Assembly (NCBI GenBank): GCA_030849465.1
Contig: JARVLF010000015.1
Coordinates: forward strand, 1,922,001-1,986,000
From: Moesziomyces globuligerus
Lineage: Eukaryota > Basidiomycota > Ustilaginomycetes > Ustilaginales > Ustilaginaceae
Length of the DNA: 64,000 bases
Direction of reading: 5' to 3'
Shown here: positions 9,794-20,328 of the stretch, in pieces
How the letters are laid out: each line of letters starts with the position of its first letter
Numbering within the stretch: the first letter of the stretch is position 1
Position numbers and translations under genes: made by a program
The notes under the pieces: generated by a model
Told to the model about the DNA's origin: nothing
Database searches by the model: none
The model's input: the letters and a program-made list of their open reading frames with translations, nothing else

Positions 9794-11260
9794 CTAGGCG
9801 CGACGGTATTCGTCTTCGAACTCGGACTCGTTGTCGTCCTGAGCGAGGTGACTGTAACCACTCCTATCCGCCCGAGGCAGGCAGAATCCAGGTGGGCTCA
9901 CAATGCCGTTGAACAGGAAGGTGCCATAGACGAGCAGGACGAAACCGAGCACCTGTAGACTTCCCGAGCCGAGCCTAAACGTCTCCCAGCCGAGCGTCAG
10001 CGAGACGACCCAGATGCCCAACGTCCTGCACGTGTCAATGGTGCTGCGCGCCGTGGCCGAGACATTCCTCGTGACCGAGAGCCCGAAGAAGTTGAAAAAG
10101 GCAATGGTGAAGCAGATGGCGATCGACGACCTCAGCACCGCAGCCACCGAGATGATCTGGTAGAAGCCGGCCGACATGTCAAAGTAGCCGCCACGGCCCT
10201 CGGGCGTCGAGCCGACAAAGTAGTGCAGCAACGGCATGGCGAGCAAGGTGGTCGCCGCACCAAAGAGGCCCTCGTATCCAACAGCCAGGAGCGGCTCGAC
10301 CGAGTAGCGCGACATGATCTTCTCCTCGAGCACAAACTGGGACGCGGTGAAGAGCTGGGCAAAGAGGATGAGCAGCACGCCGAGCAGCGCCTGCGCCGAC
10401 TCTGGCATCTCGTCGTCGCCGTCCGAAGAGGGCGCGGCAGCTTCGGGAGACTTGAAGACGGTGCCGGAAAGGCCGACGACCGAGACGCCCATCATGACGG
10501 TGACCAAGCTGAGCCACTGGAAGAGGTGGAGGTGGCGACGGAGGAAGATGACGGAGAAGACACCGACCCAGAGGACGAGCGCGCCGCGCGTCATTTGATA
10601 GATGCTGACGGGCGTGAAGAGGAGGCCGACGTTCATGAGCGTGGTGCCGCAGATGTCGCAGAGCGCCGGGAGGAAGAAGAGGCCGACGGCCTTGCCCGAC
10701 ATGGATTCGCCCTTGATGGCTTCGATCTCGTCCGTGTCGACGGGTTCGAGGTAGCTGCTGTTGTTGACGGTGACAATGTCCGAATCGCCGAGCTCGCCGG
10801 GTTGGACGGCGCGCGAGGCGATCTCGAAGGGAGGAGCTGGCACAGAGGGGTCGGTGGGAGCGTGGGTGGCGCCCGTGTGTACGCGGCCGCGCGTGGCCTC
10901 GTACGACGAGATGGCCGAGAGGCCGCGATCCCTTGGAGACGCATCGCCGTCAAAGACGATGCCGGAGTCGGGCGGGGCCTGGAGAAGCGGCTTCTTGAGC
11001 GCTGCATCGCGCGCCGAGCTGCCAGAGATGCGCGCATACAATGCGCGCAAAAGGACGGGAAGCAGGCAGAGGCACTCGCCGAGGAACATCTGGAGCGTCT
11101 GCCACACGGGCTGCGAAAACTCCTGACGCTTGCGCGGATCAGGCGAGTCGCAATTGCCGACACATTGCATGTCTTGGTACTTGTTGAGGAGAGAGTTGCT
11201 GATGCCGGTGAGCAGCATGCCCACGACAAAGACGGGCACGAGCGATCTTGAGTTGAGCAT
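9794..11260 (-). CDS. SLC35F6-like drug/metabolite-superfamily transporter
   Basis: The 488-residue multi-span membrane protein begins at the only in-frame ATG (11260), which opens onto a first membrane span and the LGECLCLLPVLL block of the SLC35F6 branch. Further support comes from the DICGTTLMNVGLLFTPVSIYQ region (span 4-5), the TRGALVLWVGVFSVIFLRRHL block, and a final GFVLLVYGTFLFNGI span. The family holds nucleotide-sugar and related transporters; SLC35F6 members are lysosomal or mitochondrial-associated with uncertain substrate. A hydrophilic loop of about 100 residues lies between the second and third spans. The frame stays open for 173 codons upstream of the ATG without another methionine; I treat this as 5' leader. 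The gene is divergent from HOS2. Confidence 0.85.
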   Translation of the reverse strand: MLNSRSLVPVFVVGMLLTGISNSLLNKYQDMQCVGNCDSPDPRKRQEFSQPVWQTLQMFLGECLCLLPVLLRALYARISGSSARDAALKKPLLQAPPDSGIVFDGDASPRDRGLSAISSYEATRGRVHTGATHAPTDPSVPAPPFEIASRAVQPGELGDSDIVTVNNSSYLEPVDTDEIEAIKGESMSGKAVGLFFLPALCDICGTTLMNVGLLFTPVSIYQMTRGALVLWVGVFSVIFLRRHLHLFQWLSLVTVMMGVSVVGLSGTVFKSPEAAAPSSDGDDEMPESAQALLGVLLILFAQLFTASQFVLEEKIMSRYSVEPLLAVGYEGLFGAATTLLAMPLLHYFVGSTPEGRGGYFDMSAGFYQIISVAAVLRSSIAICFTIAFFNFFGLSVTRNVSATARSTIDTCRTLGIWVVSLTLGWETFRLGSGSLQVLGFVLLVYGTFLFNGIVSPPGFCLPRADRSGYSHLAQDDNESEFEDEYRRA

Positions 11261-12217
11261 CTTGGGCTTGGGCGCGTCGGCGTCGGCGTCGACGTCGGCC
11301 TCTGCGTTGGTGTCTTTGTGTTTCGTGTCTGTGACCCGAGCGCTTGATGAGGGCGAGGAGGAAGGGATGTGTCCGCTGTCTGCGGTCGCTGACTTGGTGG
11401 TTTGACGGTGACGGGGTTCTTGATCGCCAGAGGCTGTAGATGGATGCGGTTGAGCGGCGGAAAGCGCGACGAGCTCGATCGTGTCTATCTTGTGGGCCGT
11501 AATGTTGCTGAGCCAGATACACTTGTTGAACAGGCGCCTTGGTGAGCGCGAATCTAGCGGGTAGGAGTTGAAGAGATAGGTGGGGGACACGAGGCAAGTG
11601 TTGATGTGAGTCAGATGGAGTGTAGAGCCTGCCTGCGGATTAGGGATGGGCGTACGCGGCACAGTCGGGCGACGCTGGGCCGAGATAAGGGTCAGCTGCA
11701 GCAGAGCAGCGGTGGAGGAGTCACAGCCGATGCGCGATTTGGTGGAGCGGCTCGGACCCTGACGAGCGAGGCCAGTCAACTTACGGCACCGGGCATAAAC
11801 TCCGCGACTGCACTCGACGCGGTGGCGTCACGCTGGCCAAGTCGGTCGCATCGCCGCACCGAGCCCCTTTTTTTCTGAGCTGGTGACTCTACTCGCTGCC
11901 GTTGCTCCACCGCGCAAAATGCCGCAAAAAATCAAGCATAAATCCATTTCGTCACAGCCAATAAGCACACAACGTCGCAAATCGCAAACCAGATTTGCCG
12001 GTCAAGTTGGCGGTTCACACGTGCGAGGTTGCGAATCGCTCGCATCTGTTAGGTCGCAATCAGAATTCTAAATGCATCGCGGCTCCGAGCCCTCGACTCG
12101 AGACCCTTGCCCTCCATCCATACCGCACACCATCACCCCATCCAAGCTCGCCTTGGCAACTCGTAGCCGCTCCTGATGCGCGCATGAGCTCCATCGGCTC
12201 ACCTTCTTCCTGCAGCC
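11261..12217. other. divergent promoter region, transporter / HOS2
   Basis: Contains the leaders of both divergent genes. An A-rich patch is present at about 11920-11990. No separate gene or RNA was recognised. Confidence 0.55.
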
Positions 12218-13546
12218 ATGGTGGTCATCGACTTTGATATGGCAGCCACAGGCGGCAACTCCAACGCCACCTTCTCCGACTCACCCTTCTTCTACGACCG
12301 CTCCCACGCCAACGGCGCCGGACACGCCATCTACAAGGATGCCTCCCACGTTCAGCCGCACAGCAATCCGCGCGTCAGCTACTACCATCCGGCCGGCGTC
12401 GGCGACTTCCACTACGGCGAGCGCCATCCCATGAAACCGGCGCGCCTCACCCTCACCAACCGCCTCGTCCTCGCCTATGGCCTGCACAAGCACATGAACG
12501 TCTTCACTCCCCGTGAGGCCACCAAGGAGGAGCTCGAGATGTTCCACGACAGCGACTACGTCGACTTTCTCGCAAACGTCACCCCCTCCACCCCACCCTC
12601 GGCCGCCTTCACCAAGTTCAACTTTGCCGACGACTGTCCCGTCTTCGATGGCATGTACGACTTCTGCAAGGCCTACTCTGGCGCTTCGCTCGCCGGCGCG
12701 CGCCGCCTCGCCGCAGGCGAAACCGATATCGCCATCAACTGGTCCGGCGGCCTCCACCATGCCAAGAAATTCGAGGCCTCCGGCTTCTGCTACGTCAACG
12801 ACATTGTGCTCGGCATCATGGAGCTCCTCCGCTACCATCCGCGTGTGCTCTACATCGACATCGACATTCACCACGGCGATGGCGTTCAGGAGGCCTTCTA
12901 CAACTCCAACCGCGTCATGACCGTCTCGTTCCACAAGTATGGCAACGACTTCTTCCCCTGTACGGGCAACATCGACGAGATCGGAACCGGCCTCGGCAAG
13001 CACTTTTGCCTCAACGTGCCACTTCAGGACGGCATCGATGACTCGGGCTACGTCGCGCTCTTCAAGAGTGTCATGGAGCCGTGCATCACCACCTTCCGCC
13101 CCTCGTCCATCGTGCTCCAGTGCGGAGCCGACTCGCTCGGTCTCGATCGTCTCGGCTGCTTCAACCTCAGCATCGCCGCGCACGGCGAGTGCGTGCAGTT
13201 CATCAAGTCCTTCGGCCTGCCCCTCCTCGTGCTGGGAGGAGGAGGCTACACCATCCGCAACGTCGCGAGGTGCTGGGCGTACGAGACCTCGGTGCTGACC
13301 GGCTGCTCGATTCCGGACACGCTACCAAGCACACCCTACATGGAGTTCTTTGCTCCCACCTACAGACTGCACGAGCCGACCCAGGCCGGCCGCGTCGAGA
13401 ACCAGAACTCCAAGGCCAGCCTCGAGAAGATCCGCGTGCAGATCCTCGAGCAGTTGCGATACTTGCACGGCGCACCCAGCGTTCAGATGCAGGAGCTTCC
13501 ACCAGACCTAGCCGGCGCCTGGGTCGAGGAGGAAATCAAGCCCTAG
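12218..13546 (+). CDS. HOS2: class I histone deacetylase, Hos2/HDAC3 type
   Basis: The 442-residue single-exon protein is a full RPD3-class deacetylase. The active-site His pair is in GGLHHAKK (about 177-184). The zinc/charge-relay block is [10 protein letters not shown] (about 212-221). The transition-state tyrosine is in [14 protein letters not shown] (about residue 340). The family removes acetyl groups from histone tails within corepressor complexes; Hos2 belongs to Set3C-type complexes and acts at active genes. The protein lacks the long acidic tail of Rpd3 and its length and N terminus ([10 protein letters not shown]) suit the Hos2/HDAC3 branch, so Rpd3 itself is less likely. It ends 252 bases from the convergent AP-1 gene. 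Confidence 0.88.
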   Translation: MVVIDFDMAATGGNSNATFSDSPFFYDRSHANGAGHAIYKDASHVQPHSNPRVSYYHPAGVGDFHYGERHPMKPARLTLTNRLVLAYGLHKHMNVFTPREATKEELEMFHDSDYVDFLANVTPSTPPSAAFTKFNFADDCPVFDGMYDFCKAYSGASLAGARRLAAGETDIAINWSGGLHHAKKFEASGFCYVNDIVLGIMELLRYHPRVLYIDIDIHHGDGVQEAFYNSNRVMTVSFHKYGNDFFPCTGNIDEIGTGLGKHFCLNVPLQDGIDDSGYVALFKSVMEPCITTFRPSSIVLQCGADSLGLDRLGCFNLSIAAHGECVQFIKSFGLPLLVLGGGGYTIRNVARCWAYETSVLTGCSIPDTLPSTPYMEFFAPTYRLHEPTQAGRVENQNSKASLEKIRVQILEQLRYLHGAPSVQMQELPPDLAGAWVEEEIKP

Positions 13547-13798
13547 ACTTGCCCGACGTCCTCCCGCACCAGCTCCAAGGCTGGATATGATACCCCCGAA
13601 CCTCGTTGCTCTATAGACCGTGGAATTGACCCTGTTGCCACGGGGTCGTATGTACTTGTACCTCCTTCTTATTTGCTGTACTTCTACAACCAAGCAGAAC
13701 AAGCCCATCAGTCCTTATTCGGTTCTGGTCACGGTTTCAAGCGGCAAGGAATCGGAATCGAATGTGACGTGAGTTGAAAGAACGGGATAGGAGGGGAA

Positions 13799-16441
13799 TC
13801 AGGGTTGGGGTTGGGACCAGTCTGTCTGGTCCTGGATGTTTTCGCCGTTGACGGCAAAGGCGATGCGGAGACGCAGACGGACGGGTGCGTTGTTGGGGAC
13901 CATGACGCGCAGGGCCTGGGTCTCGGTAGCACCGGGCACCACGTCCGAGTTCGAGATGGCCTGCATCTGCAACTTGTGCGTCTTGGGCACGGCGGCCTGG
14001 AAGTTGACAGCCGACACGGCCGAGCCCTCGGTGGCCGTGAAGCGCGCCGTGATGTTGACCACCTCCGGACGCGCAGGGTTGGTCGTCGGCGTCAGCGTGA
14101 TCTTGAGTCCGTGCTTCTCGTACACCGTATGCGCCTTCGTCACGTTCGCGGCGGCTGCAGACGGTGTAGGCGCAGGAGCAGCAGCTGGAGGCGCAGACGC
14201 GGCTGCCGAGCCACCATCAAGACCGCCAAGCAGATCCAGACCTCCAAAGGCAGATGAAGCCGACGATGCTGAAGCGGACGCAGCTGCTGGCGTCGGAGTG
14301 CTGCCGCTGTCGCCAAAGAGACCGAGAATGTCGTTGACCGAGCTTTTGGGCTTCTGAGCGGGCTGACCTGGTGCAGCAGCAGCAGGAGCGGCAGGCGCAC
14401 CGCCCATATCGCTGGCACCAAAGATGTCGGCCAAAAGATCCTGGGTGCTCTGCTGCGTGCTCGTGCCGGTGCTGGCCGCAGCACCACCGCTCGCAACCGG
14501 CATCTCGTCACCCATGAGGTCGAGCAATGCATCCTTGTCCGATCGCGTAGAGCCGACCGGCTTGGCCTCGCTCACCGTGCCGAGCACGGTCTGCTTGATC
14601 TCGGGCGGGGGCATGCTCTCGAGCACGCCCTCCCGGATGTCGCTCTTCCGCAGCAAGCTCGAGAATTCGACGCTGCGCTGCTGGATCTCGACCTCGACGC
14701 TGCTCTCGAAGCTGCCGATGATGTGTTCGATGCGCGACTGCTGCGAAGCCTCGGACAGCCTCGTGTGCAGCTTAGCCAGCGACGTCAGCACGAACTGCCT
14801 GATGAGCCCATTCACGTACGGGCTGTCCAGCACGGACGAAAGCAGATCCACCACGTCCTTGGCCTGTACCTCGCGCACCAGCTCCTCGTCCTCGAAGTTG
14901 CCGCCCTGCACGAGCACGTCGCCAAACTCGCCGATGACCCACACCGCCGCGAGCGTGAGACTCTCCTGGGAAAAGTCCTGGTGCAGCGCCGAGAAGAGCT
15001 TCTGCACCGTGTACGCCTGCAGCTCGGGCGTGTGGCACACGAGGCGGATAAAGGCGGACAGGATCTCCTCGCGCACGTAGTTGCCCGCGAGCTTGAGCAC
15101 GCGCAGCACCGTGTCGATGTGCCAGCGCTTGTTGGGCGCAAACTTCTCGGCCGCCAGACAGATCTGCGTCGTCATGCCCAGCTTGAACTCGTTGTCCGCC
15201 ACCTCGAGGAAGGAAAGCAGCTCGCGCGTGAGCACGCGCACGTTGCTCTCGTTGATCAGCGCATAGCTCAGCTCGAGCGCGCGGCGGCGGATCGAGATGT
15301 CGCCGTCGCGCAGACAGTCGAGGATGATGTTGCGATGGCGCTGCACCGCATTGGTATCCATGGAGACCACCTTGCTGAGGGTGTTGAGCGCAACGTATCG
15401 GATGTTGTTGTCGCGGTTGCTCAGGAACTTGCCGAGGATGTTGATCGCCATGACGCGCAGGCCGTTGTCCGCGTCGATCTCGAGGATGGTGAGCACGGTC
15501 TCGTACAGGATGCTGTTGCCGACGTTCTTGCTCGCCTCGGTGTTGGTGGCGACCTGGGCCAAGATGTCGTTCATGGCCTCGGACGCCTGTGCATTCTCCT
15601 TGCCGAGCAAGCGAAGGAGGCGGAGGATCTTGACCTGGAGGAAGGGATCGGTGATGCCGGAGACATCGTGCTCGGGCGAGTAGCCGGTGGTGACGAGCGT
15701 CTTGAGATGCTGCACCAGAAGCGGCACGGCGCGTCGGTAGTCTTGCAGAGCCTCAGCATCCTGGCGCACGATCTCGATGGCGAGGGTGACGGCGCACAGA
15801 AGGACGCCGTGGTTCTTGTCCGAGAGCAGCTGCTTGGTGCGGTCGACAAAGTGGTCGATGAGATCTGGCACCTTTCGCACGACACGCATGGCGCAGATGG
15901 CCGCCTTGCGGCGGATGTAGGTGTTGCTGCTGCCCATGAGCTTCTCGATCTCGTTACAGAGGTCTCGCGACATCTCCTCGGAAGCGATGTTGGCAAAGGT
16001 GCAGAGGGCGAGGCCGCAGACGTACATGTTGGAGTGCTCCATGTCGTTCTTGAGGCCGTTGGTGACGAGAGTCAGAACCTCTGTGTTTTCATCGAGGAGC
16101 AACATGATTCCGAGGTAGCCGAGGCGCTTGTCGGTGAAGCGGGGCGTGGCGACCAGCTTGAGACACTCGATCTGGCCGAAGTGGGCGGGGTAGCCGAGCA
16201 TGTGGATGTAGAGCAGCTTGGCGATGTTGTTGTGACGGGCGAAGGGATCCTCGTCCTTGAAGGCGGTTCGGATGGAGGCGGACTCCTTCTGGATGAGCGA
16301 CCGCTCGTCGGCCAACGTCTTGCAGGACCGGATCGCCTTGATGAGCGCTTTGAGGTTGTACAGGCCTGCGCTCGCCATCAGGCCGCCCAATCGCGGGTCG
16401 AGGGCAGCCACCTGCTGTTGCTTCTGGAAAAAGGTCGACAT
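13799..16441 (-). CDS. APL4: AP-1 clathrin adaptor complex gamma subunit (gamma-adaptin)
   Basis: The 880-residue single-exon protein has the adaptin N-terminal solenoid (about 20-600) with diagnostic blocks YNLKALIKAIRSCKT, AKLLYIHMLGYPAHFGQIEC and FTDKRLGYLGIMLLLDE. A Ser/Ala/Gly-rich hinge (about 620-755) follows, containing clathrin-box-like LLDL and DLLADIFG stretches. The C-terminal ear (GAE) domain starts at about 765. Gamma-adaptin is a large subunit of AP-1, which sorts cargo between trans-Golgi and endosomes in clathrin vesicles. The start was chosen at the only ATG preceding the solenoid. The gene is divergent from the mitochondrial helicase, 722 bases away. Confidence 0.95.
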   Translation of the reverse strand: MSTFFQKQQQVAALDPRLGGLMASAGLYNLKALIKAIRSCKTLADERSLIQKESASIRTAFKDEDPFARHNNIAKLLYIHMLGYPAHFGQIECLKLVATPRFTDKRLGYLGIMLLLDENTEVLTLVTNGLKNDMEHSNMYVCGLALCTFANIASEEMSRDLCNEIEKLMGSSNTYIRRKAAICAMRVVRKVPDLIDHFVDRTKQLLSDKNHGVLLCAVTLAIEIVRQDAEALQDYRRAVPLLVQHLKTLVTTGYSPEHDVSGITDPFLQVKILRLLRLLGKENAQASEAMNDILAQVATNTEASKNVGNSILYETVLTILEIDADNGLRVMAINILGKFLSNRDNNIRYVALNTLSKVVSMDTNAVQRHRNIILDCLRDGDISIRRRALELSYALINESNVRVLTRELLSFLEVADNEFKLGMTTQICLAAEKFAPNKRWHIDTVLRVLKLAGNYVREEILSAFIRLVCHTPELQAYTVQKLFSALHQDFSQESLTLAAVWVIGEFGDVLVQGGNFEDEELVREVQAKDVVDLLSSVLDSPYVNGLIRQFVLTSLAKLHTRLSEASQQSRIEHIIGSFESSVEVEIQQRSVEFSSLLRKSDIREGVLESMPPPEIKQTVLGTVSEAKPVGSTRSDKDALLDLMGDEMPVASGGAAASTGTSTQQSTQDLLADIFGASDMGGAPAAPAAAAPGQPAQKPKSSVNDILGLFGDSGSTPTPAAASASASSASSAFGGLDLLGGLDGGSAAASAPPAAAPAPTPSAAAANVTKAHTVYEKHGLKITLTPTTNPARPEVVNITARFTATEGSAVSAVNFQAAVPKTHKLQMQAISNSDVVPGATETQALRVMVPNNAPVRLRLRIAFAVNGENIQDQTDWSQPQP

Positions 16442-17163
16442 GATGACGATGGACCGACAACAGTCGATGCGGAGCTGGCAGCGTTGGCGAGTAGTCCGCC
16501 GGTTCGTGGAAGCAGAGAACGGCTCGAGCTCCGCTGACGACCAGCGCTACGACCGGTTTGCGGGCTGTTGGGTTGCGTCGTAGTGAGCGCTGAGCAGCAC
16601 TTCTTGGTGAAGTTCGCAATGCGTAAGGGACCGAGGATGATCAGGTGAAGCTAGAATCAGAGAGGAGGATCGTTCATCTGTGTAAGAAGACGAGTTGCCG
16701 TTGGTCCCCGCGTGTGCGCGCTGTTCCAAGTGCAACAGCGGTCGGTGCACAGACGGCCACCAACTCGTCACTCACTCTCGGACTCGCGTTGAGGTGAACT
16801 AGATCGGGACGATGCGCGGCTCGATCGAAAATCGGGAGTCGGTGGAGGTTGCATCGCCGTTTGGTCAGCCGGATGGGAAAGGCAAGGAAAGTCGGAACAA
16901 AATCAAAAATGTTGGCACGCGAGCCTACTGTACAGTACTCCGGTCTGACCCTGACCCTTGCAGCTTTTTTGGCTGAAAATTTCCAGGAAACTTCTTCTGA
17001 CAGTCGACCGGGCTCCTGGCCGCCTGTGCCACCCCGACTCAGCTGCCCAGACGTGACAGGAGGAGCTGTTTGCCTTGAGACCACCAGGCATCCATCGCTA
17101 CTTTGAGCTTCTACTTCTCCGGCATCACCAAGCAGTACAAAGCCGCGTGCTCTGTGCCTCTCG
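16442..17163. other. divergent promoter region, AP-1 gamma / DEAD-box helicase
   Basis: About 720 bases between two divergent starts. It contains a perfect 12-base palindrome, TACTGTACAGTA, at 16926-16937. No gene was recognised in it. Confidence 0.55.
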
Positions 17164-19626
17164 ATGCTGTATACCAAGATGGCCGGCCCGCTTGGGCTTG
17201 CTCGCTCCACAGCGGCGGCCCGACACATCTCGACCTTGATGGGCCGCTCCGCCGTCCGATCGGTCGTCAGCCCATATGTCGCCACCGTCTCGGCTGCCTC
17301 ACGTCAAGTCCCGCTGGCTCCCCACGCTCGTGCCAACTCGAACTCGAACCTTTCTCAAGCCATCCGGGCTCTCTCCCAATCTTCCAAGAGTGCAGAGCCT
17401 GCTGTCGCGGCGGCAGCAGCTGCAGAATCCCCCGAGGTCGACCTCAGCCGGCTTCCCAAGGATGCGCAAGCATCTGCATCTCGTACCAAGGACCACACCT
17501 TCGCTTCGCTCCGTGGCTCCATCGACGACTGCCTCCTCAAGGCGCTCACCGTCAAGCCCTTTGGCTACACCGACATGTCGACGGTGCAACAGAGTGTCCT
17601 TCACCTTCTCCCCGAGCTCGCCAGCGGCGTGGGCGCAACCGCCAAGCCCATGCCAGATGGTCAGGGCCGCGACATGCTCGTCAAAGCTAAGACCGGTACC
17701 GGAAAGACGATCGCTTTCCTCGTCCCGGCGCTCGAGGCACGCCTGCGCTCCATCCAGGATGTCAGCAAGGGCCGCTTCTCCAAGCCCTGGCTCGACATGC
17801 TCAAGCGCCACAGGCCCGATCTCGAGGTCGACTCCCTCTCCAAAAAGGAGCTCGACGACATTGTCAAGCAGTTTGTCAACAACACTGTCGGTGCTCTCAT
17901 CCTTTCGCCCACTCGCGAACTCGCAACGCAGATCGCCGACGAGGCACGCAAGCTGCTCAGCCATGCTCCCGGTCTCAACGTTCAGCTGCTCGTAGGCGGC
18001 GCTAGCCGTAACCACCAGATCAACGACTGGAGGAGGTCCAGACCCGACGTTGTGGTCGCTACCCCCGGTCGTATCCTCGATCTGCTCGACGACGTCGGCA
18101 TGATCCGCGAAGCCATGACCGGATGCCGCACGCTCATCCTCGACGAAGCCGACACGCTGCTCGAGATGGGCTTCCGCAACGACTTGCAGGCCATCATGAA
18201 GCATCTCCCCGCCAAGGTCGACCGTCAGAACATGCTCTTCAGCGCCACCGTCAGCAACGAGATTCGAGCCATCGCCCGCGCCAGCTTGCAGCCTGACCAT
18301 CGCTTCGTCGATTGTGTCCCCGCGGGCGAAGAGAATGTGCACAAGCACATCCCTCAGTACGCCACCGTCCTCGAGTCGGCCGAGGAACAGATCCCGCACG
18401 TCTTGCGCCTCATTGCCCACGACCAGCTCATCAACCCAGGCAAGTCCAAGACCATCGTCTTCGCTCCCACCACCAAGTTGACCCAGCTGGTCGCCGAAGT
18501 CATTCGCGGCGCTCAGCGCCTCCTCCCCGCTTCGTCCGGATCCAGCATCTACGAGATCCACAGTCAGAAGGATCAGCGCGCCCGCTTCAACACCAGCGAC
18601 CGCTTCCGCAAGGACAAGAGCGGTGCCAGTGTCTTGGTCACCAGCGACGTGAGTGCGCGTGGTGTCGATTACCCCGGCACTACCCGCGTCATCCAGATCG
18701 GCATGCCGAGCAACAAGGACCAGTACATTCACCGCATCGGTCGAACCGGTCGTGCAGGCGCCAAGGGCCGCTCCGACATTGTGCTGCAGAACTTTGAGCG
18801 TGGCTTCCTCCACTTCCAGTTGGACGATCTGCCAGTAAAGCAGCTTCATGTCGACGAGCTCGCCCAGGAGGTTGAGACGCTCGCACAGCGATTCGACGAG
18901 TCGCCGGAAGACTTCGCCCTGCCCGAGGACGTCCTCGAGGCTGCTAAACAGGCGAAGAAGGACCTCAAGAAAGGCGGGCGCGGCCGTGACCGACCAAGCT
19001 TCGGCGCCGCGGGCAGCAAGCCTCCTGCCCAGATTCAAGGTCCTCTGACGGGCAAGTACAACACGACCAACCTCCAACCTCGCATCGAGGACACGCTCGC
19101 CGCGCTCGAGGCGACCGAGGACGTGCGCGAGGCTTTCACCTCGCTGCTGGGCTTCTATGTAGGCAGGGGCGAGGAGCTCCGCGTCAACAAGATGGCCGTG
19201 CTCGACGGACTCAAGCGATGGGCCACAGAGGCTGGCCGCCTCCAGCAGCCGCCCCACATCAGCGAGATGTTCCTGCAGAAGATCGGATTCAGCTCGAGGG
19301 ACCTCCGAGGTGGGTCTTCGTCGCGTCACGGCGGCGGCGGTAACTTCCGCGCAGATGGACGCTCCTCTGGCCGTGGACGCTTCAGCAGAGATGGTGGTAG
19401 GGACGCTGGTAGGGACGGTGACAGGCGCGGCACCAGTTTCGGTGACAGGCGCGCTGGCAGTTTCGGTGACAAGCGCGGTGGCAGTTTCGGCGACAGGCGC
19501 GGTGGCCGCGACGGCCAAGACAGCCGCGACTCGTACGGTCGTGACAGCCGCGGCTCTTCTCGCTTTGCCACCGGCCGCGATGCTCGTCAGAGCCGCTTCG
19601 CTGGCGATAGCGGGGCGAAGTGGTAG
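17164..19626 (+). CDS. MSS116: mitochondrial DEAD-box RNA helicase, Mss116/Cyt-19-like
   Basis: The 820-residue single-exon protein starts with an Arg/Ser/Ala-rich, acid-poor stretch typical of a mitochondrial presequence; a second ATG five codons in is equally possible. Helicase motifs are in order: motif I AKTGTGKT (175-182), motif Ia PTRELATQ, motif II DEAD (327-330), motif III SAT (about 360), and motif VI HRIGRTGRAG (about 522-531). A C-terminal extension (about 600-820) follows the second RecA domain and ends in an Arg/Gly/Asp-rich basic tail with three octapeptide repeats at 756-779. Mss116-type helicases act as RNA chaperones for group I/II intron splicing and translation in mitochondria. 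The basic RNA-tethering tail fits this subfamily. The helicase assignment is certain and the Mss116 orthology likely. Confidence 0.88.
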   Translation: MLYTKMAGPLGLARSTAAARHISTLMGRSAVRSVVSPYVATVSAASRQVPLAPHARANSNSNLSQAIRALSQSSKSAEPAVAAAAAAESPEVDLSRLPKDAQASASRTKDHTFASLRGSIDDCLLKALTVKPFGYTDMSTVQQSVLHLLPELASGVGATAKPMPDGQGRDMLVKAKTGTGKTIAFLVPALEARLRSIQDVSKGRFSKPWLDMLKRHRPDLEVDSLSKKELDDIVKQFVNNTVGALILSPTRELATQIADEARKLLSHAPGLNVQLLVGGASRNHQINDWRRSRPDVVVATPGRILDLLDDVGMIREAMTGCRTLILDEADTLLEMGFRNDLQAIMKHLPAKVDRQNMLFSATVSNEIRAIARASLQPDHRFVDCVPAGEENVHKHIPQYATVLESAEEQIPHVLRLIAHDQLINPGKSKTIVFAPTTKLTQLVAEVIRGAQRLLPASSGSSIYEIHSQKDQRARFNTSDRFRKDKSGASVLVTSDVSARGVDYPGTTRVIQIGMPSNKDQYIHRIGRTGRAGAKGRSDIVLQNFERGFLHFQLDDLPVKQLHVDELAQEVETLAQRFDESPEDFALPEDVLEAAKQAKKDLKKGGRGRDRPSFGAAGSKPPAQIQGPLTGKYNTTNLQPRIEDTLAALEATEDVREAFTSLLGFYVGRGEELRVNKMAVLDGLKRWATEAGRLQQPPHISEMFLQKIGFSSRDLRGGSSSRHGGGGNFRADGRSSGRGRFSRDGGRDAGRDGDRRGTSFGDRRAGSFGDKRGGSFGDRRGGRDGQDSRDSYGRDSRGSSRFATGRDARQSRFAGDSGAKW
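19429..19500 (+). repeat. three 24-base coding repeats in the helicase tail
   Basis: Three tandem 24-nt units encode the octapeptide G-x-S-F-G-D-[RK]-R, with Thr/Gly/Gly and Arg/Lys variation. They sit in the RGG-like tail of the helicase and probably expand or contract by slippage. Confidence 0.8.
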
Positions 19627-20328
19627 GCTGGCTGTCCCCGCCCTTCATCGCTCCTTCGAAAGATATTCCATTCTGCTGGACTACAAATGCCATCGTTCAC
19701 GAAGCTTCTCCGTGGACGTCCGCATCTGAATTCGCTCTTTGTAACACAAGCCCGCCTCCTCATAGTCCCGCTCAAATTCCTGTAACAGTAGTCTTTGATT
19801 CCATCTCACTCGGGTCCGTACGCGCAATCTCTTCCCCACTCTCTCTACTTCCTGGCTCTGTCAAGGCCATGTGGCCTACGGCGACATTTGATTCGCCTTG
19901 TCTATGTGTGTCGAGTGGTGAGGCCACACCCTCGGCGCGGTCTCGAGCGGGCGCGGGGGCGGCAAGTGGATTATTAGGGTTCGTGCACGCGACGCCGGGA
20001 ATCTTGGACTCGTGAGTTGATTACAACGTGGAGGTCCCACCGAAAAGACGCCTTTGAGCTTCACACTCGACCCAACTGTGATTTCAACGAGGCTCCTTGT
20101 TGAGATTCTCCACTGGTCTCCATCTGCCACTCAGCCTTATTCTTTCTCATTGGCTCACATCGATTCAGGTGAGGGGCTTGGATCGCTGGGCATCCTCTGT
20201 TCGGGCAACAGCAAACACGGCAATCCAGACCTCGGTCAAAGGCGCGGATTCGCGGATGGTGACCTACCACACGAATACAGGCAGGAGAAGATAGGGCAGT
20301 GGTCGCCAGCGCACTGCCGCCCTTGAAC
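19627..20328. other. intergenic spacer, tandem genes
   Basis: 3' flank of the helicase and upstream region of the RING-CH gene. I recognised no gene, tRNA or repeat. Confidence 0.5.

Noticed and set aside
14723..16537. 604-codon open frame antisense to AP-1 gamma
   Set aside because: Same codon-bias shadow effect; composition is the complement of the adaptin codons and no motif is present.
17299..19518. 739-codon open frame antisense to the mitochondrial helicase
   Set aside because: Shadow of the helicase gene with a low-complexity Val/Leu/Gly/Glu product and no independent start context.
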